Positions 47,742 through 56,937 of a DNA stretch of 64,000 bases are shown one piece after another. The stretch is from Aliidiomarina maris. GTDB taxonomy: Bacteria; Pseudomonadota; Gammaproteobacteria; Enterobacterales; Alteromonadaceae. The DNA is taken from positions 434,001 through 498,000 of the forward strand of contig NZ_PIPK01000001.1 of the NCBI RefSeq assembly GCF_003987335.1. The letters run 5' to 3'. Under the pieces are notes generated by a model. It did not search any database. It saw nothing but the letters and a program-made list of their open reading frames with translations, and had not been told where the DNA came from. Positions within the stretch are counted from its first letter, which is position 1, and every line of letters starts with the position of its first letter. The translations under genes were made by a program, and so were the position numbers.

Positions 47742-48523
47742 TCTGCATTCTCCGGAGCTGCTACTGGTAAACGAACCACGTCAACCTGAGTCTGGTTACG
47801 TGCCATACGAATTGCTTGAGTCAACGGGTTCAAGTAACTACCGTCAAGAGATACCCACTCACGCGCTTCGTTGTCCCAACGCCATGCATTGCGTTGATCC
47901 AGAGATTGTGCCAGGAAAGCAACACGACCTAAGTGGAAGAAGTCCACTGCAACGGTTTCACCGTTAATAGTCAAGTCACCTTGATAAGCATTCAGTGCAA
48001 CACCATAGTCCATTTCGGCTTGGTAAGCTTCCATGATCTGACGGAATTTCTCTGAATCAGTTACATTCGAGCGAGTCATGATTTCACGTAAACGCTCAAC
48101 ACGAGCTGTACGGTTTTCATTACGTACTGGAATATCTAACGCCACGAACTCCTCGAGCGAGTCAATCATACGGTACATCAATGGAACCACGCCTTGGCGT
48201 GTTTCTTCGATACCGTCGATTTGGCGCTGTAGCGAATTAAGTTGAGACTGTTGGTCTTCAACCAGACGTTGTACGTGATCGTTATAAACACGCAGTGATT
48301 CGTACTGACTAACTACTTCGCGATAATCCGCTAATAACTCGCGGCTTTGCTCAAATAGTGAGTCAATACGCTCCTGAGACTGAGCAGAACGATTATGAAT
48401 TTGAGTTTGCTCGGCTTGCAGACGTGACAAATCAACGTTAGCAGCAACAGTTGCGCTGCCCGCTAATGCCATAGTGCCTACGAGTGCGGCGGCAATTTTG
48501 CTTCGTTTGATTACTATGGTCAT
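47738..48523 (-). CDS. DUF3450 family periplasmic coiled-coil protein
   Basis: 261 residues from the ATG at 48523, chosen for GGGA just upstream and because the signal peptide (to about VAA-NVD) begins there; an earlier ATG at 48568 would add 15 unlikely residues. After the signal come long heptad-like helices (RLQAEQTQIHNRSAQSQERI onward). Function is unknown, but DUF3450 genes head TonB2-type operons in Alteromonadales, so a structural role in the TonB complex is inferred. It is the first gene of the operon. Confidence 0.9.
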   Translation of the reverse strand: MTIVIKRSKIAAALVGTMALAGSATVAANVDLSRLQAEQTQIHNRSAQSQERIDSLFEQSRELLADYREVVSQYESLRVYNDHVQRLVEDQQSQLNSLQRQIDGIEETRQGVVPLMYRMIDSLEEFVALDIPVRNENRTARVERLREIMTRSNVTDSEKFRQIMEAYQAEMDYGVALNAYQGDLTINGETVAVDFFHLGRVAFLAQSLDQRNAWRWDNEAREWVSLDGSYLNPLTQAIRMARNQTQVDVVRLPVAAPENAE

Positions 48524-48825
48524 AGTTCCCAACCAATTTGACTTAACTTTATACTTCAGCGAGGTCACAAGTACCGAATCGGTACGAATTCGCTAACCGA
48601 AGCCCAGTTTGTGTGAGTGATGAAATTCAAGTTTTCTACACTAGCAGCTGCCCTTAGGCGAAAAAGGGCACTGCCTGAATACTCTCACTATGTCTGAGAA
48701 GTGTCAACAGGGCCGTGTAAGGTTAATAGAAAGAACATAAGCAACATTTTGAAAGTCATGGCGTCAAAATGAAATTCAGAACATTGTTTAGTTATTAAGC
48801 TAGAACTACACGCTTAATATATAAA
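48524..48825. other. Upstream region of the TonB2-type operon
   Basis: No gene seen. It must hold the leftward operon promoter. No Fur box (GATAATGATAATCATTATC-like) was recognised by eye. Confidence 0.55.
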
Positions 48826-48849
48826 AATGCCGGTCATATGACCGGCATT
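48823..48849 (-). terminator. Terminator after TonB-dependent receptor 2
   Basis: A perfect 24-nt palindrome (AATGCCGGTCAT / ATGACCGGCATT, 48826-48849), followed on the minus strand by a short T tract, 36 nt after the receptor stop. Confidence 0.8.
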
Positions 48850-48884
48850 GACGTTCTCCAAGCAAGGGTTTGAACAATATTGAC

Positions 48885-51593
48885 TTAGAAACGTTGAGTG
48901 TAACGGAAGTACATAATACGACCGTATGCGTCATACAGGTTCATGTTGTAGTCACGAACACCGAACGGTACCAACTGTGGCTCTTTCTCGAACGCGTTAC
49001 GCGCACCAACAGTTAGACGACCATCCCATGCAGTGTTGTAACTTACTTGCAGGTCATGAGTGACCCAGCTACCAACGCTGCCTTCGCGAGTTACGTTGTC
49101 GCCAGAACCTGACACTACTGCGTAGGTGCTGCCGATTAAGTTGACGTTCCAACCGAAATCGAAGTCTCCCCAGCTGTAAACGTTATTAAACGTCACACGA
49201 TCTTGTGGACGACCTTGGTCACGAATGATGTTACGCGACTGACCAGCTTCAGTCAGCTCAAACACGTGGCTCCACTGCAAGTTAGAGCGTAAACGACCCA
49301 TCTCGCCGAAGTCAAACGTACCTACGATATTGAAATCAATACCGTCAGTTTGTTGAGTACCATCGTTCGCGTAACCACCAGTCACTTCCTGGATGATGCC
49401 GCCTTCACGAACAATACCTAAGCCATCAGGAATTGGCGTACCGTCAAGCTCACGGTCAATCATGGTCTGAGCACCGAACAAGCGAATGGTGTCGTTGATT
49501 TCGATGTTGTAGTAATCCAACGTCATGTTCAACCAATCAGTCGGCTGATATGCCACACCGATTGACCACTGGCTTGAAGACTCAGAGCTCAGCTCTGGGT
49601 TAGCAATGGTAGTTTGACGAACCTGCTGTGTAGGACAGTCAGACTGTGAAATACCTTGTGATTGACACAATACGTAGTCGCGAATACCTGGGTTACCAGA
49701 TGAAGGCATCATGGTAAGGATATCCAACGACGGTGCACGGAAACCTTCACCCCAAGAACCACGAACAACCAATTCTTGCAGCGGCTGCCAGCGGAAGCCT
49801 ACTTTTGGTGAGAAGTCGCTACCGTAGTCAGAGTAGTCATCGAAACGACCTGCAACAGTCAACTCTAGGTCTAGGGTTACTGGAATCAAAGTTTCGAAGT
49901 ACGCTGCAGTGACGTCACGGTCACCACCAGCAGAACTACCTGATGAACCACCGACAACGCCTGCTTCAGACAGTGAATCGTAACGGTCAACGTAGGTTTC
50001 TTCACGGTACTCAGCACCGACAACGGCTTGTACGGTACCCGCATTCAGGTCGAATAAATCGAATGCTGCTGACGCGTACACTTCGTCGATTCGGAACTCA
50101 GAAACACGTGAAGTCGTAACGTTCATTGAGTTTACGATTGCTTGGTGCGCTGCCATCGCTTCTTCGTTACCTTCATAACGCATCCCGAATGGGTCGTCTA
50201 GACGGTAGTAAGCTTGGTTTGGACCAAGTGCTTCAACTTGATCAACTGTGATGTTCGCCGCGTCACGTAACGCTGAGCGCAGCAAGTAGCCACGACCGAA
50301 GTCATAGTTTTTAGAAACCGTACGACGAATACCACCGTCGACGTCGACGTTACCGATGCGACCGTCAACACCTAAGTGGAAATCACGAGTGTACAGGTCA
50401 GATTCAGTGTCACGGTTACCGATAGCAGCCGTTCTGTGGAAGAAGGCGACGTCACGGTTATCACCAATTGGTGAGCCGTCATTCTGAGTCTCTTGGAAAA
50501 TCGGGCTCAATGGGTTGGTCGGGTTGTTAATACTGTCCGCCGCTAAAATATCGCCCGGGTCGTTCAGCGTTGGTGCATAACGACCGAAGTACTTAGAACG
50601 GCTCAAGCTTGAATTGAAGAAGATATTCCAATCTTGGTTGATGTCGTGATCGGCTTTCAAGAAGATAGCTTGGTTACCAATCGCCGCTTCTTCAGCACTT
50701 ACCGCAGTATGCTGATAAGAACAACCGTCTAAGCCTGTATTGGGGTTATCACGAATGAAGTAAAATGGCATGCGCTCGCCACCACAGGCGTTTGCAAATG
50801 CTTGGCTGGTTGCGTTTGAACCTGGACGACCAGCTGCGGTCAGCTCAGTCCAGTTGTTGCCGTAACCACTCCAAGGCTCTAAATCAACCCACGACTGTGC
50901 ATTGTTGTAGATGATGTCACGGTTGTTCCACGATACACCACCAATTAGACGAGTAGTGTCAGAAGATGAGCCGAATACGACTGAGCCCTCTTCACGGTCA
51001 CCGCCTTCGCTCGGCAGGCTAACTGTTGACTCGCCATAGCGCAATTCAACGCCATTAAACTCGCGACGGGTAATAATGTTAATTACACCACCAATCGCGT
51101 CAGAACCGTACATCGCTGATGCACCGTCTGATAAAATCTCAATGCGTTCAACCATCCCGATTGGTACAACGTTCAAATCCTGAGAGCTACCTGTCAAAGG
51201 TGAAGTTGGTAAACGGCGGCCGTCGACCAATACCAGAGTACGGTCAGCACCCAAGCCACGCATGTTAACAGATGCAGTAGCACCTGATGCGTTACCTGAC
51301 TGCGGGCGGAACGAACCTGATGTGTTAAAAGTGGTATTACGGATGACGTCAGTAATAGAGTTTTCGCCTGACATGTCAATCGCATCACGGTCAATAACGG
51401 TAACAGGTAAAGCGCCTTCCATGTCTGTACGTTGGATACGCGAACCGGTTACTTGGATACGCTCTGGAGTAGCAGCGCTTTCAGTCGCAGCTTCTTGCTC
51501 TTGAGCGAAGGTAGCGCCTGACATGACGGCACTAGATGCACCTAGTAACAAAGCATAGCGCACTGATTTAGCTATTTTACTATTGTTATACAT
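48885..51593 (-). CDS. TonB-dependent receptor 2
   Basis: 902 residues. Signal peptide ends near ATFA-QEQ. Box-like ERIQVTGSRIQR, plug (SITDVIRNTTFNTSG, NMRGLGADRTLVLVDGRRLP, ERIEILSDGASAMYGSDAIGGVINIITR) and a barrel ending in FRYTQRF. Same subfamily style as receptors 1 and 3, closest to 3 at the N-terminus. The ligand is unknown. TCCAGGGAGAA lies just before the start, as in receptor 3. It sits immediately upstream of the TonB2-type operon with its own terminator. Confidence 0.93.
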   Translation of the reverse strand: MYNNSKIAKSVRYALLLGASSAVMSGATFAQEQEAATESAATPERIQVTGSRIQRTDMEGALPVTVIDRDAIDMSGENSITDVIRNTTFNTSGSFRPQSGNASGATASVNMRGLGADRTLVLVDGRRLPTSPLTGSSQDLNVVPIGMVERIEILSDGASAMYGSDAIGGVINIITRREFNGVELRYGESTVSLPSEGGDREEGSVVFGSSSDTTRLIGGVSWNNRDIIYNNAQSWVDLEPWSGYGNNWTELTAAGRPGSNATSQAFANACGGERMPFYFIRDNPNTGLDGCSYQHTAVSAEEAAIGNQAIFLKADHDINQDWNIFFNSSLSRSKYFGRYAPTLNDPGDILAADSINNPTNPLSPIFQETQNDGSPIGDNRDVAFFHRTAAIGNRDTESDLYTRDFHLGVDGRIGNVDVDGGIRRTVSKNYDFGRGYLLRSALRDAANITVDQVEALGPNQAYYRLDDPFGMRYEGNEEAMAAHQAIVNSMNVTTSRVSEFRIDEVYASAAFDLFDLNAGTVQAVVGAEYREETYVDRYDSLSEAGVVGGSSGSSAGGDRDVTAAYFETLIPVTLDLELTVAGRFDDYSDYGSDFSPKVGFRWQPLQELVVRGSWGEGFRAPSLDILTMMPSSGNPGIRDYVLCQSQGISQSDCPTQQVRQTTIANPELSSESSSQWSIGVAYQPTDWLNMTLDYYNIEINDTIRLFGAQTMIDRELDGTPIPDGLGIVREGGIIQEVTGGYANDGTQQTDGIDFNIVGTFDFGEMGRLRSNLQWSHVFELTEAGQSRNIIRDQGRPQDRVTFNNVYSWGDFDFGWNVNLIGSTYAVVSGSGDNVTREGSVGSWVTHDLQVSYNTAWDGRLTVGARNAFEKEPQLVPFGVRDYNMNLYDAYGRIMYFRYTQRF

Positions 51594-51950
51594 AGAATGT
51601 TCTCCCTGGAACTTGATTTTTATTGTAACGGAGTGACTTGAATCTCGCTTAGACGACTAAGTTTGTCGCTTCTCGTCCGACCCCATCAGAATCCATACTA
51701 ATTAACAGGAAATGGAAAGGCAACATTAAATCAAATGTTTCTGAATATATTTGCAACAATCAGGTGCGTTTACGCATCATTTACTCCATATCATTTGATA
51801 TAGAGGCAAAAATGACGTACTCAACGCGCTCAAAAAATCAGCACAAATTGAAGTCGATTTGCCTAGTTAGGAACTTGAGATTAAGATGCTGGTGAACTGC
51901 TTTCGCTTGCCACGCATTGCCCAACTAAAAAGAACTTGAGGAGTATCGAT
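51594..51950. other. Divergent regulatory region, receptor 2 / methyltransferase
   Basis: No gene seen. It must serve leftward receptor 2 and the rightward methyltransferase-priC pair. A perfect 14-nt palindrome ATATCATTTGATAT lies at 51788-51801 and could be an operator; no regulator is assigned. Confidence 0.5.
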
Positions 51951-52964
51951 ATGCATCATTGGACCACCTACTGGCAAAGCACACCCAGCTTGAATAGTTT
52001 TGCCGAAGGTACATCTAGAGACGGTTACAATGGTGAGCTCAAGGCGTTTTGGGACTCGGAATTTGCAGCATGTAATGATTCAGCTTGCATATTAGATTTA
52101 GCCACAGGCAATGGTGCTATCGCGTTACTAGCCGCGAAGTACAAGCAAACTCAGGCCCTCCAGTTCAAAATTTTTGCCAGCGATGCCGCAGATATCAAGC
52201 CTCTGGAAAATGCTGGTCTTAGCATGCAAGATAAGAAGTTGCTGAGCTGCGTAGATTTTTTCCCGAATACCCGAAACGAAGCGCTAGGCTTCTCAAACGC
52301 AAGCTTTGATCTTGTAGTAAGTCAATTCGGCTTTGAATACGGCGCCCCTGAGTCAAGTATCATCGAAATCGAACGAGTCTTGAAACCCGGTGGTCGTGCG
52401 GTGCTTTTGGTTCATCATGTAGACTCTTCAATCGTGCAAGATTCAAAAGGGGGGATTCAGGTCTTAAACATGTCTCTTCATGAATCACCTGTTTTTATTC
52501 AAGCAGAGCTATGCTTGGAACTACTGCGTCAAGCATCAACGCTTAATAGTAAAGCGCTTTATAATCTCTATCAGGCGAGTACCAGCACGTTAAAATGGGT
52601 CATGCAACAACTCAAAACATTGAACAGTAATGCACTAAGCCAAGCTTGGGTTGATGATGTACTATCGCGCGTTGCACAGGTCATGGCGAATCCGGGCCAA
52701 GCCTCGACTGAGGCTCAACTGCAAAGTTTAAGAGCTCATTACGCACAACTAACTGAGCATTTAGCTCGTATTTCCGACCAAATTAATGCCGCTTATGATG
52801 AAAAACGTAGTCAGCAGCTAAGAAGCTTCGCCCAACAGAGTGCACTGCAAATTGAAATTTCCCCTTTTCATTTGGCTAATGTAGGGAATGAACCAGAAAT
52901 ACGGAACTGCGAAAATAACTTTGCCATGCTTATTCAGTTGCGCAAGCCAGCATTGAAGGCTTAA
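51951..52964 (+). CDS. Class I SAM-dependent methyltransferase
   Basis: 337 residues from the ATG at 51951, with GAGGAG 7 nt upstream. Motif I is CILDLATGNGAIALL, motif II-like ASDAADIKPLE, motif IV FDLVVSQFGFEYG, and post-motif ERVLKPGGRAVLLVHH, which is the usual small-molecule methyltransferase pattern. The C-terminal about 130 residues are helical and unassigned. The substrate is unknown. It is 3 nt upstream of priC and probably co-transcribed with it. Confidence 0.9.
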   Translation: MHHWTTYWQSTPSLNSFAEGTSRDGYNGELKAFWDSEFAACNDSACILDLATGNGAIALLAAKYKQTQALQFKIFASDAADIKPLENAGLSMQDKKLLSCVDFFPNTRNEALGFSNASFDLVVSQFGFEYGAPESSIIEIERVLKPGGRAVLLVHHVDSSIVQDSKGGIQVLNMSLHESPVFIQAELCLELLRQASTLNSKALYNLYQASTSTLKWVMQQLKTLNSNALSQAWVDDVLSRVAQVMANPGQASTEAQLQSLRAHYAQLTEHLARISDQINAAYDEKRSQQLRSFAQQSALQIEISPFHLANVGNEPEIRNCENNFAMLIQLRKPALKA

Positions 52965-52967
52965 GTC

Positions 52968-53504
52968 GTGCACACAGATAATAATTTGCGTAACGCTCTA
53001 CGCATACTTGAGCAAGAAGCTAAACACTTACCTAAAAACATTAGCAAAACTTGGTTTAGCCCAGAGCTTTTCCATTGCCGCAGCGAAAGAAGTTGTGATT
53101 ACCTGCAGGAAATTCAAGCTAACCTGCAGAAGTTAGCTGAGTTAAACCCGAGCTCTGAGAGCGCAACCTGGCTTGCTAACCACTTAAGTGAACAATTAAA
53201 CGCCTTTACCCAGGCTATTTTTCGTGCAAAACGCCCTGCGCCTGCCGTGGCGAGCAAACAAAAGTTACCTTTTGATGAACAGCAAAGCCGTAGCCAGAGC
53301 CTCTATGCTGAACTTGCCAAGCACCATGAGTATGAACGCCGGCTGAGTGATAACTTACGCCAAGCTCAAGCGGCCGCCGACTCAGCATCCAGTTCAGAAA
53401 GTCATCAGCAGCAAGTATTATTGTGTCAACAACGCTTAATGCGTTGCCAAAAAGCAATCGCCAACATTGAAGCGCAAATTGAACGCCAAACACCCAAATA
53501 TTAA
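52968..53504 (+). CDS. priC: Primosomal replication protein PriC
   Basis: 178 residues. PriC promotes PriA-independent loading of DnaB at stalled forks. It resembles E. coli PriC in helical pattern and in SATWLANHLSEQLNAF, HHEYERRLSDNL and CQQRLMRCQKAIANIEAQIE. The start is GTG at 52968, 3 nt after the methyltransferase stop, so coupling is likely. PriC is a variable family, so the call rests on these segments and on size. Confidence 0.85.
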   Translation: MHTDNNLRNALRILEQEAKHLPKNISKTWFSPELFHCRSERSCDYLQEIQANLQKLAELNPSSESATWLANHLSEQLNAFTQAIFRAKRPAPAVASKQKLPFDEQQSRSQSLYAELAKHHEYERRLSDNLRQAQAAADSASSSESHQQQVLLCQQRLMRCQKAIANIEAQIERQTPKY

Positions 53505-53510
53505 GCAATA

Positions 53511-53535
53511 AAAAGGCGCTACCGAAGTAGCGCCT
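53511..53535. terminator. Bidirectional terminator between priC and receptor 3
   Basis: AGGCGCTAC-CGAA-GTAGCGCCT (53514-53535) with an A run on its left side. It can stop receptor 3 on the minus strand, where a T run follows, and may also stop priC. Confidence 0.8.
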
Positions 53536-53555
53536 CATAGGTAAGCGTCCAGCAA

Positions 53556-56468
53556 TTAGAAGCTATACGTCACGCCAACAAATGCACGACGTCCAACTAG
53601 GTCATATAACGCGTTGCCAACATAGCCTGGCGGGGTTTTGTCTAGCACGTTACGAATACCTGCGTTCACAGTCAGGTTCTCACCAAAGTAATAAGTACCT
53701 GAAATGTCATGCGTGGTCATTGAACCCACATAGGCTGGGCCTACGTTTTCATAAGCTTCCAAACGTGGCGTCACGTTGTAAAGCGCAGAACGGTCAATGT
53801 AACGCGCTGTCCAGTTCACCGACCAGTCGTTCATACGGTAAGTGTTCGACAAACGGAACTGCCAGCTTGGGTCACCAATTTGGCCATCATTACGGTTATC
53901 CAGCTCTGGTTGATCCTGGAACTCATAAGTCACGAAGCGATCCAGATAGTTAACAAACAACGAGCTCGCAAGACGGCCAGGTAGGTCCCAACGGCTTAGT
54001 TCGAAGCGATAGTTCAGGTCTAACTCAACACCACGCGTTTCAATGGATGACGCATTCACGTAACCAGACGTCACCGCGGTTAACTGACGCGTTTCGGCGT
54101 CGCGCGTGACCTGTGGGCAGAAATCCGTCGATAAACCACCACTCGCGTCCACACAGTTATCAATGATAGTTTGCGCGCCAATACTGACGATCGCGTCATT
54201 GATTTCAATGTTGTACACGTCCAAGGTCGCACTGAAGCCTTCAATAAAGGCTGGCGTCCAAACCACACCCGCCGTCCATGAACGCGAGCTTTCAACGTTC
54301 AGGTCTGGGTTACCGCCCGATAATGAGGCAATACTTGAGTTAGTTTGACCGACAAAACCTTCTGGCACACCTAGCGCAGCACAGTTATCAATGCGGTTAG
54401 GGTTCTGGTTAATCCGCGTGACGTCACATGGATCTGTCACGTTGGTAAAGCCTGGTGAAATTGGGCTAAACGCTTCGTTCACGTTTGGCGCTCGAACCGC
54501 TTGACCGATAGTACCACGTAAACGCACATCAGCGATTGGCGCGTACATTAAGCCAACTTTCCACGCGTCAGTCGAACCAACGTGAGAATAATCCGCATAA
54601 CGATACGCTAAATCCAAAATCAGCTCTTCCACTGCAGTCACACCGCTCAGCAGTGGCAGGTTAACTTCCACGAAACCTTCGGTCACGTCGTACTGACCAA
54701 ACGAATCTGGCGTCGCCGCGCTGCTGCTTAAGCCCGCTTTGGTAAATGCGTCAGTCGTAGTTTCTGAACTTTCTTCACGCCACTCAAAACCAAACGCCAC
54801 ATCGACTGGGCCACCTGGTAAGCTAAAATAGCTAGCTGTGTCGGTGACGAAAATGGCACCAAAGTACTCTTGGGTAATCACATCTTTGCGGTTTGCGTCA
54901 TGGCTAACGAAAGCAATCGCTTCGTCACTCGCGTTTTGGCCGAATGGGTTGTAAGGCACACATTCACCGCCGCTATTGACCAAGCCGCCGTTCGGGTCGC
55001 GACATACAATGTCACCGTCCGCATTGCGGATAGTATCTACCGCTGCATATAGGTTTGCCTGACGCTGGAAATCAGGCGCTGGCGTGTTGCGAATGATATT
55101 GTTGGCCGTGTTACGGTCGTTACGGGTTTCGCCGTAGCCATAGTAAAAGTCGTAGTCTAAGAAGCTATTCCCGATATTTGCCATGCCTTCAATACCCAAC
55201 ACGGTACGGAAAGTTTGGCGACGGTTTTCAGCGGTGCGGTTACCCCAGTCTTCAAAGAACTTTCTAAAACCTACTGTCTCGTGGCCAGCATCCAACAAGA
55301 TGCCGCGCAACTCATCGTCCAAATAGGGGTTGTCATTGACGTTAATCACCAGGTTATCAAATGACGGTTGGAACTGTTGCTCCACATCAGCCTCAACATA
55401 CTTAAACTCACCGTAAAAACGCGCTGAGTCGTTCAACTCGTAGCTTAACGTTGAACCCATGATACGGCGGTTCACTTCTGGCTGCAGGTTCACGTAGTCT
55501 TGAGTAAAGGCACAGGTTTCACAGCCATTCGGGAAAGAACCATAAGCCGAGGAATTGTCGCCGCCGCGCTCTGGTTGCTGTTGCCAAGAACCGTCCTCAA
55601 AAAAACCGTACAAGCGCTGACTATCGCCGCTACCGGCAATAATCACGCCATTACCTGAACGGAAGTCGGTACCGATATTAGGCACATAGATACGGTCAGG
55701 GATACCGTCTAAACGCCCGGTGTCTGCAGGGTTCACAATGGTGCCCCAGTTCGCAAACTGGCGTACATCATTTTCCATGGTTTGCTGAATGCGGTTCACA
55801 CCTAAATGGAAGGTAGCATTACCACGACCACTTAAGAAGTCGCCACCGCCTAGCAAGTTAAATTCGTGGGTACGTGCGCCAACACCTTCGGTTGACGTAG
55901 TGGCACGACCTGAAAGCTCAACGCCCTCATAGTTGTCGCGCAGAATCACGTTAATAACACCTGATACCGCGTCTGAACCGTACACAGCAGACGCACCACC
56001 GGTCATCACTTCAACACGCTCAATCATCGATGCTGGAATAGTCGATAGATCTACCGCAGCCGAGCCTGGGCTACCTGCAACATGGCGCTTACCGTTAACC
56101 AGTACCAATGTACGCGAAGTACCTAAACGACGTAAGTCTGCAGAGCTCACACCACCTGATGCGTTGTTATTACGGTTACCAATTAGGGTGTCAGTCGCGC
56201 CGATGGCTGGCAACTCTGCCAAAATCTGACCCAAGTCTGGGCTACCGAAATTACCAATTTCTTCACGACCAATCGAAACCAAAGGTGCCGCTTGCGACAG
56301 CTCTGGGCGCGCAATCCGCGAACCGGTAACTTGAATACGTTCAGGACGGTCTGCGACTTCTGAATCTTGCCCTTCTTGTGCGCTAACCACACCGCTGAAT
56401 GCAGTGCTAGCTGCGCCAAGCATCAAGGCCAAACGAACCGCACGAGCGGTCTTGTGATGAGTTGACAT
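53556..56468 (-). CDS. TonB-dependent receptor 3
   Basis: 970 residues from the ATG at 56468, supported by GGGAGAA upstream; a longer frame to 56564 would precede the signal peptide and is rejected. Signal peptide ends near GVVSA-QEG. Box-like ERIQVTGSRIAR, plug (DLGQILAELPAIGATD, DLRRLGTSRTLVLVNGKRHV, ERVEVMTGGASAVYGSDAVSGVINVILR) and a barrel ending GVTYSF. Ligand unknown. It is convergent with methyltransferase-priC. Confidence 0.93.
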   Translation of the reverse strand: MSTHHKTARAVRLALMLGAASTAFSGVVSAQEGQDSEVADRPERIQVTGSRIARPELSQAAPLVSIGREEIGNFGSPDLGQILAELPAIGATDTLIGNRNNNASGGVSSADLRRLGTSRTLVLVNGKRHVAGSPGSAAVDLSTIPASMIERVEVMTGGASAVYGSDAVSGVINVILRDNYEGVELSGRATTSTEGVGARTHEFNLLGGGDFLSGRGNATFHLGVNRIQQTMENDVRQFANWGTIVNPADTGRLDGIPDRIYVPNIGTDFRSGNGVIIAGSGDSQRLYGFFEDGSWQQQPERGGDNSSAYGSFPNGCETCAFTQDYVNLQPEVNRRIMGSTLSYELNDSARFYGEFKYVEADVEQQFQPSFDNLVINVNDNPYLDDELRGILLDAGHETVGFRKFFEDWGNRTAENRRQTFRTVLGIEGMANIGNSFLDYDFYYGYGETRNDRNTANNIIRNTPAPDFQRQANLYAAVDTIRNADGDIVCRDPNGGLVNSGGECVPYNPFGQNASDEAIAFVSHDANRKDVITQEYFGAIFVTDTASYFSLPGGPVDVAFGFEWREESSETTTDAFTKAGLSSSAATPDSFGQYDVTEGFVEVNLPLLSGVTAVEELILDLAYRYADYSHVGSTDAWKVGLMYAPIADVRLRGTIGQAVRAPNVNEAFSPISPGFTNVTDPCDVTRINQNPNRIDNCAALGVPEGFVGQTNSSIASLSGGNPDLNVESSRSWTAGVVWTPAFIEGFSATLDVYNIEINDAIVSIGAQTIIDNCVDASGGLSTDFCPQVTRDAETRQLTAVTSGYVNASSIETRGVELDLNYRFELSRWDLPGRLASSLFVNYLDRFVTYEFQDQPELDNRNDGQIGDPSWQFRLSNTYRMNDWSVNWTARYIDRSALYNVTPRLEAYENVGPAYVGSMTTHDISGTYYFGENLTVNAGIRNVLDKTPPGYVGNALYDLVGRRAFVGVTYSF

Positions 56469-56482
56469 AATTTCTCCCTGGA

Positions 56483-56937
56483 GCACTGAGTGCTTTGGAT
56501 GACATAAGGCGCCGTATAATATTGTTGTACGCCGTGGGTCCCACCTTGTGCAAAGTGGAGGCAAGATACTAAGCCAAGCGCAGGGGTTGTTAAAGCATTG
56601 AGCAGGCGAAAAAATAACCTTTTTGGGTTATTACATATTTTCTACATGAGTTTATGAATTTATTGTGTGCTAATTGTAGATTTATTTTTGAATTTATTTA
56701 TAAACAATGACTTACACAAAGAAAACACAATTAAAATACCAGTGCATCCGGCGTTAACGAATGGTCAATATGTAGGCACTCGCTCACCTTACATGTTAAA
56801 CCTCAACATCTCCGCGTGTTTGCCAGTGAGTAAGCGCTTTATTACACCGCGTATTGCCCGTCGCGTGGGCGCGCAGCTAGACGCGCCCAGCGGCAAAAAT
56901 TTCGGGTTAAAAGGATGAAACTTTACCAAGCATTGCT
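56483..56937. other. Intergenic region, receptor 3 to tryptophan dioxygenase
   Basis: The left part (to about 56750) is AT-rich and should hold the receptor promoter. The right part (about 56840-56900) is GC-rich with a TGGGCGCG / CGCGCCCA inverted repeat that lacks a T run. Short frames here (for example plus strand 56667-56918) have no ribosome site or recognisable product, so I call no gene. Confidence 0.5.

Noticed and set aside
56667-56918. Plus-strand frame of 83 codons in the receptor 3 / dioxygenase gap
   Set aside because: No ribosome site, mixed composition along its length and no recognisable product.
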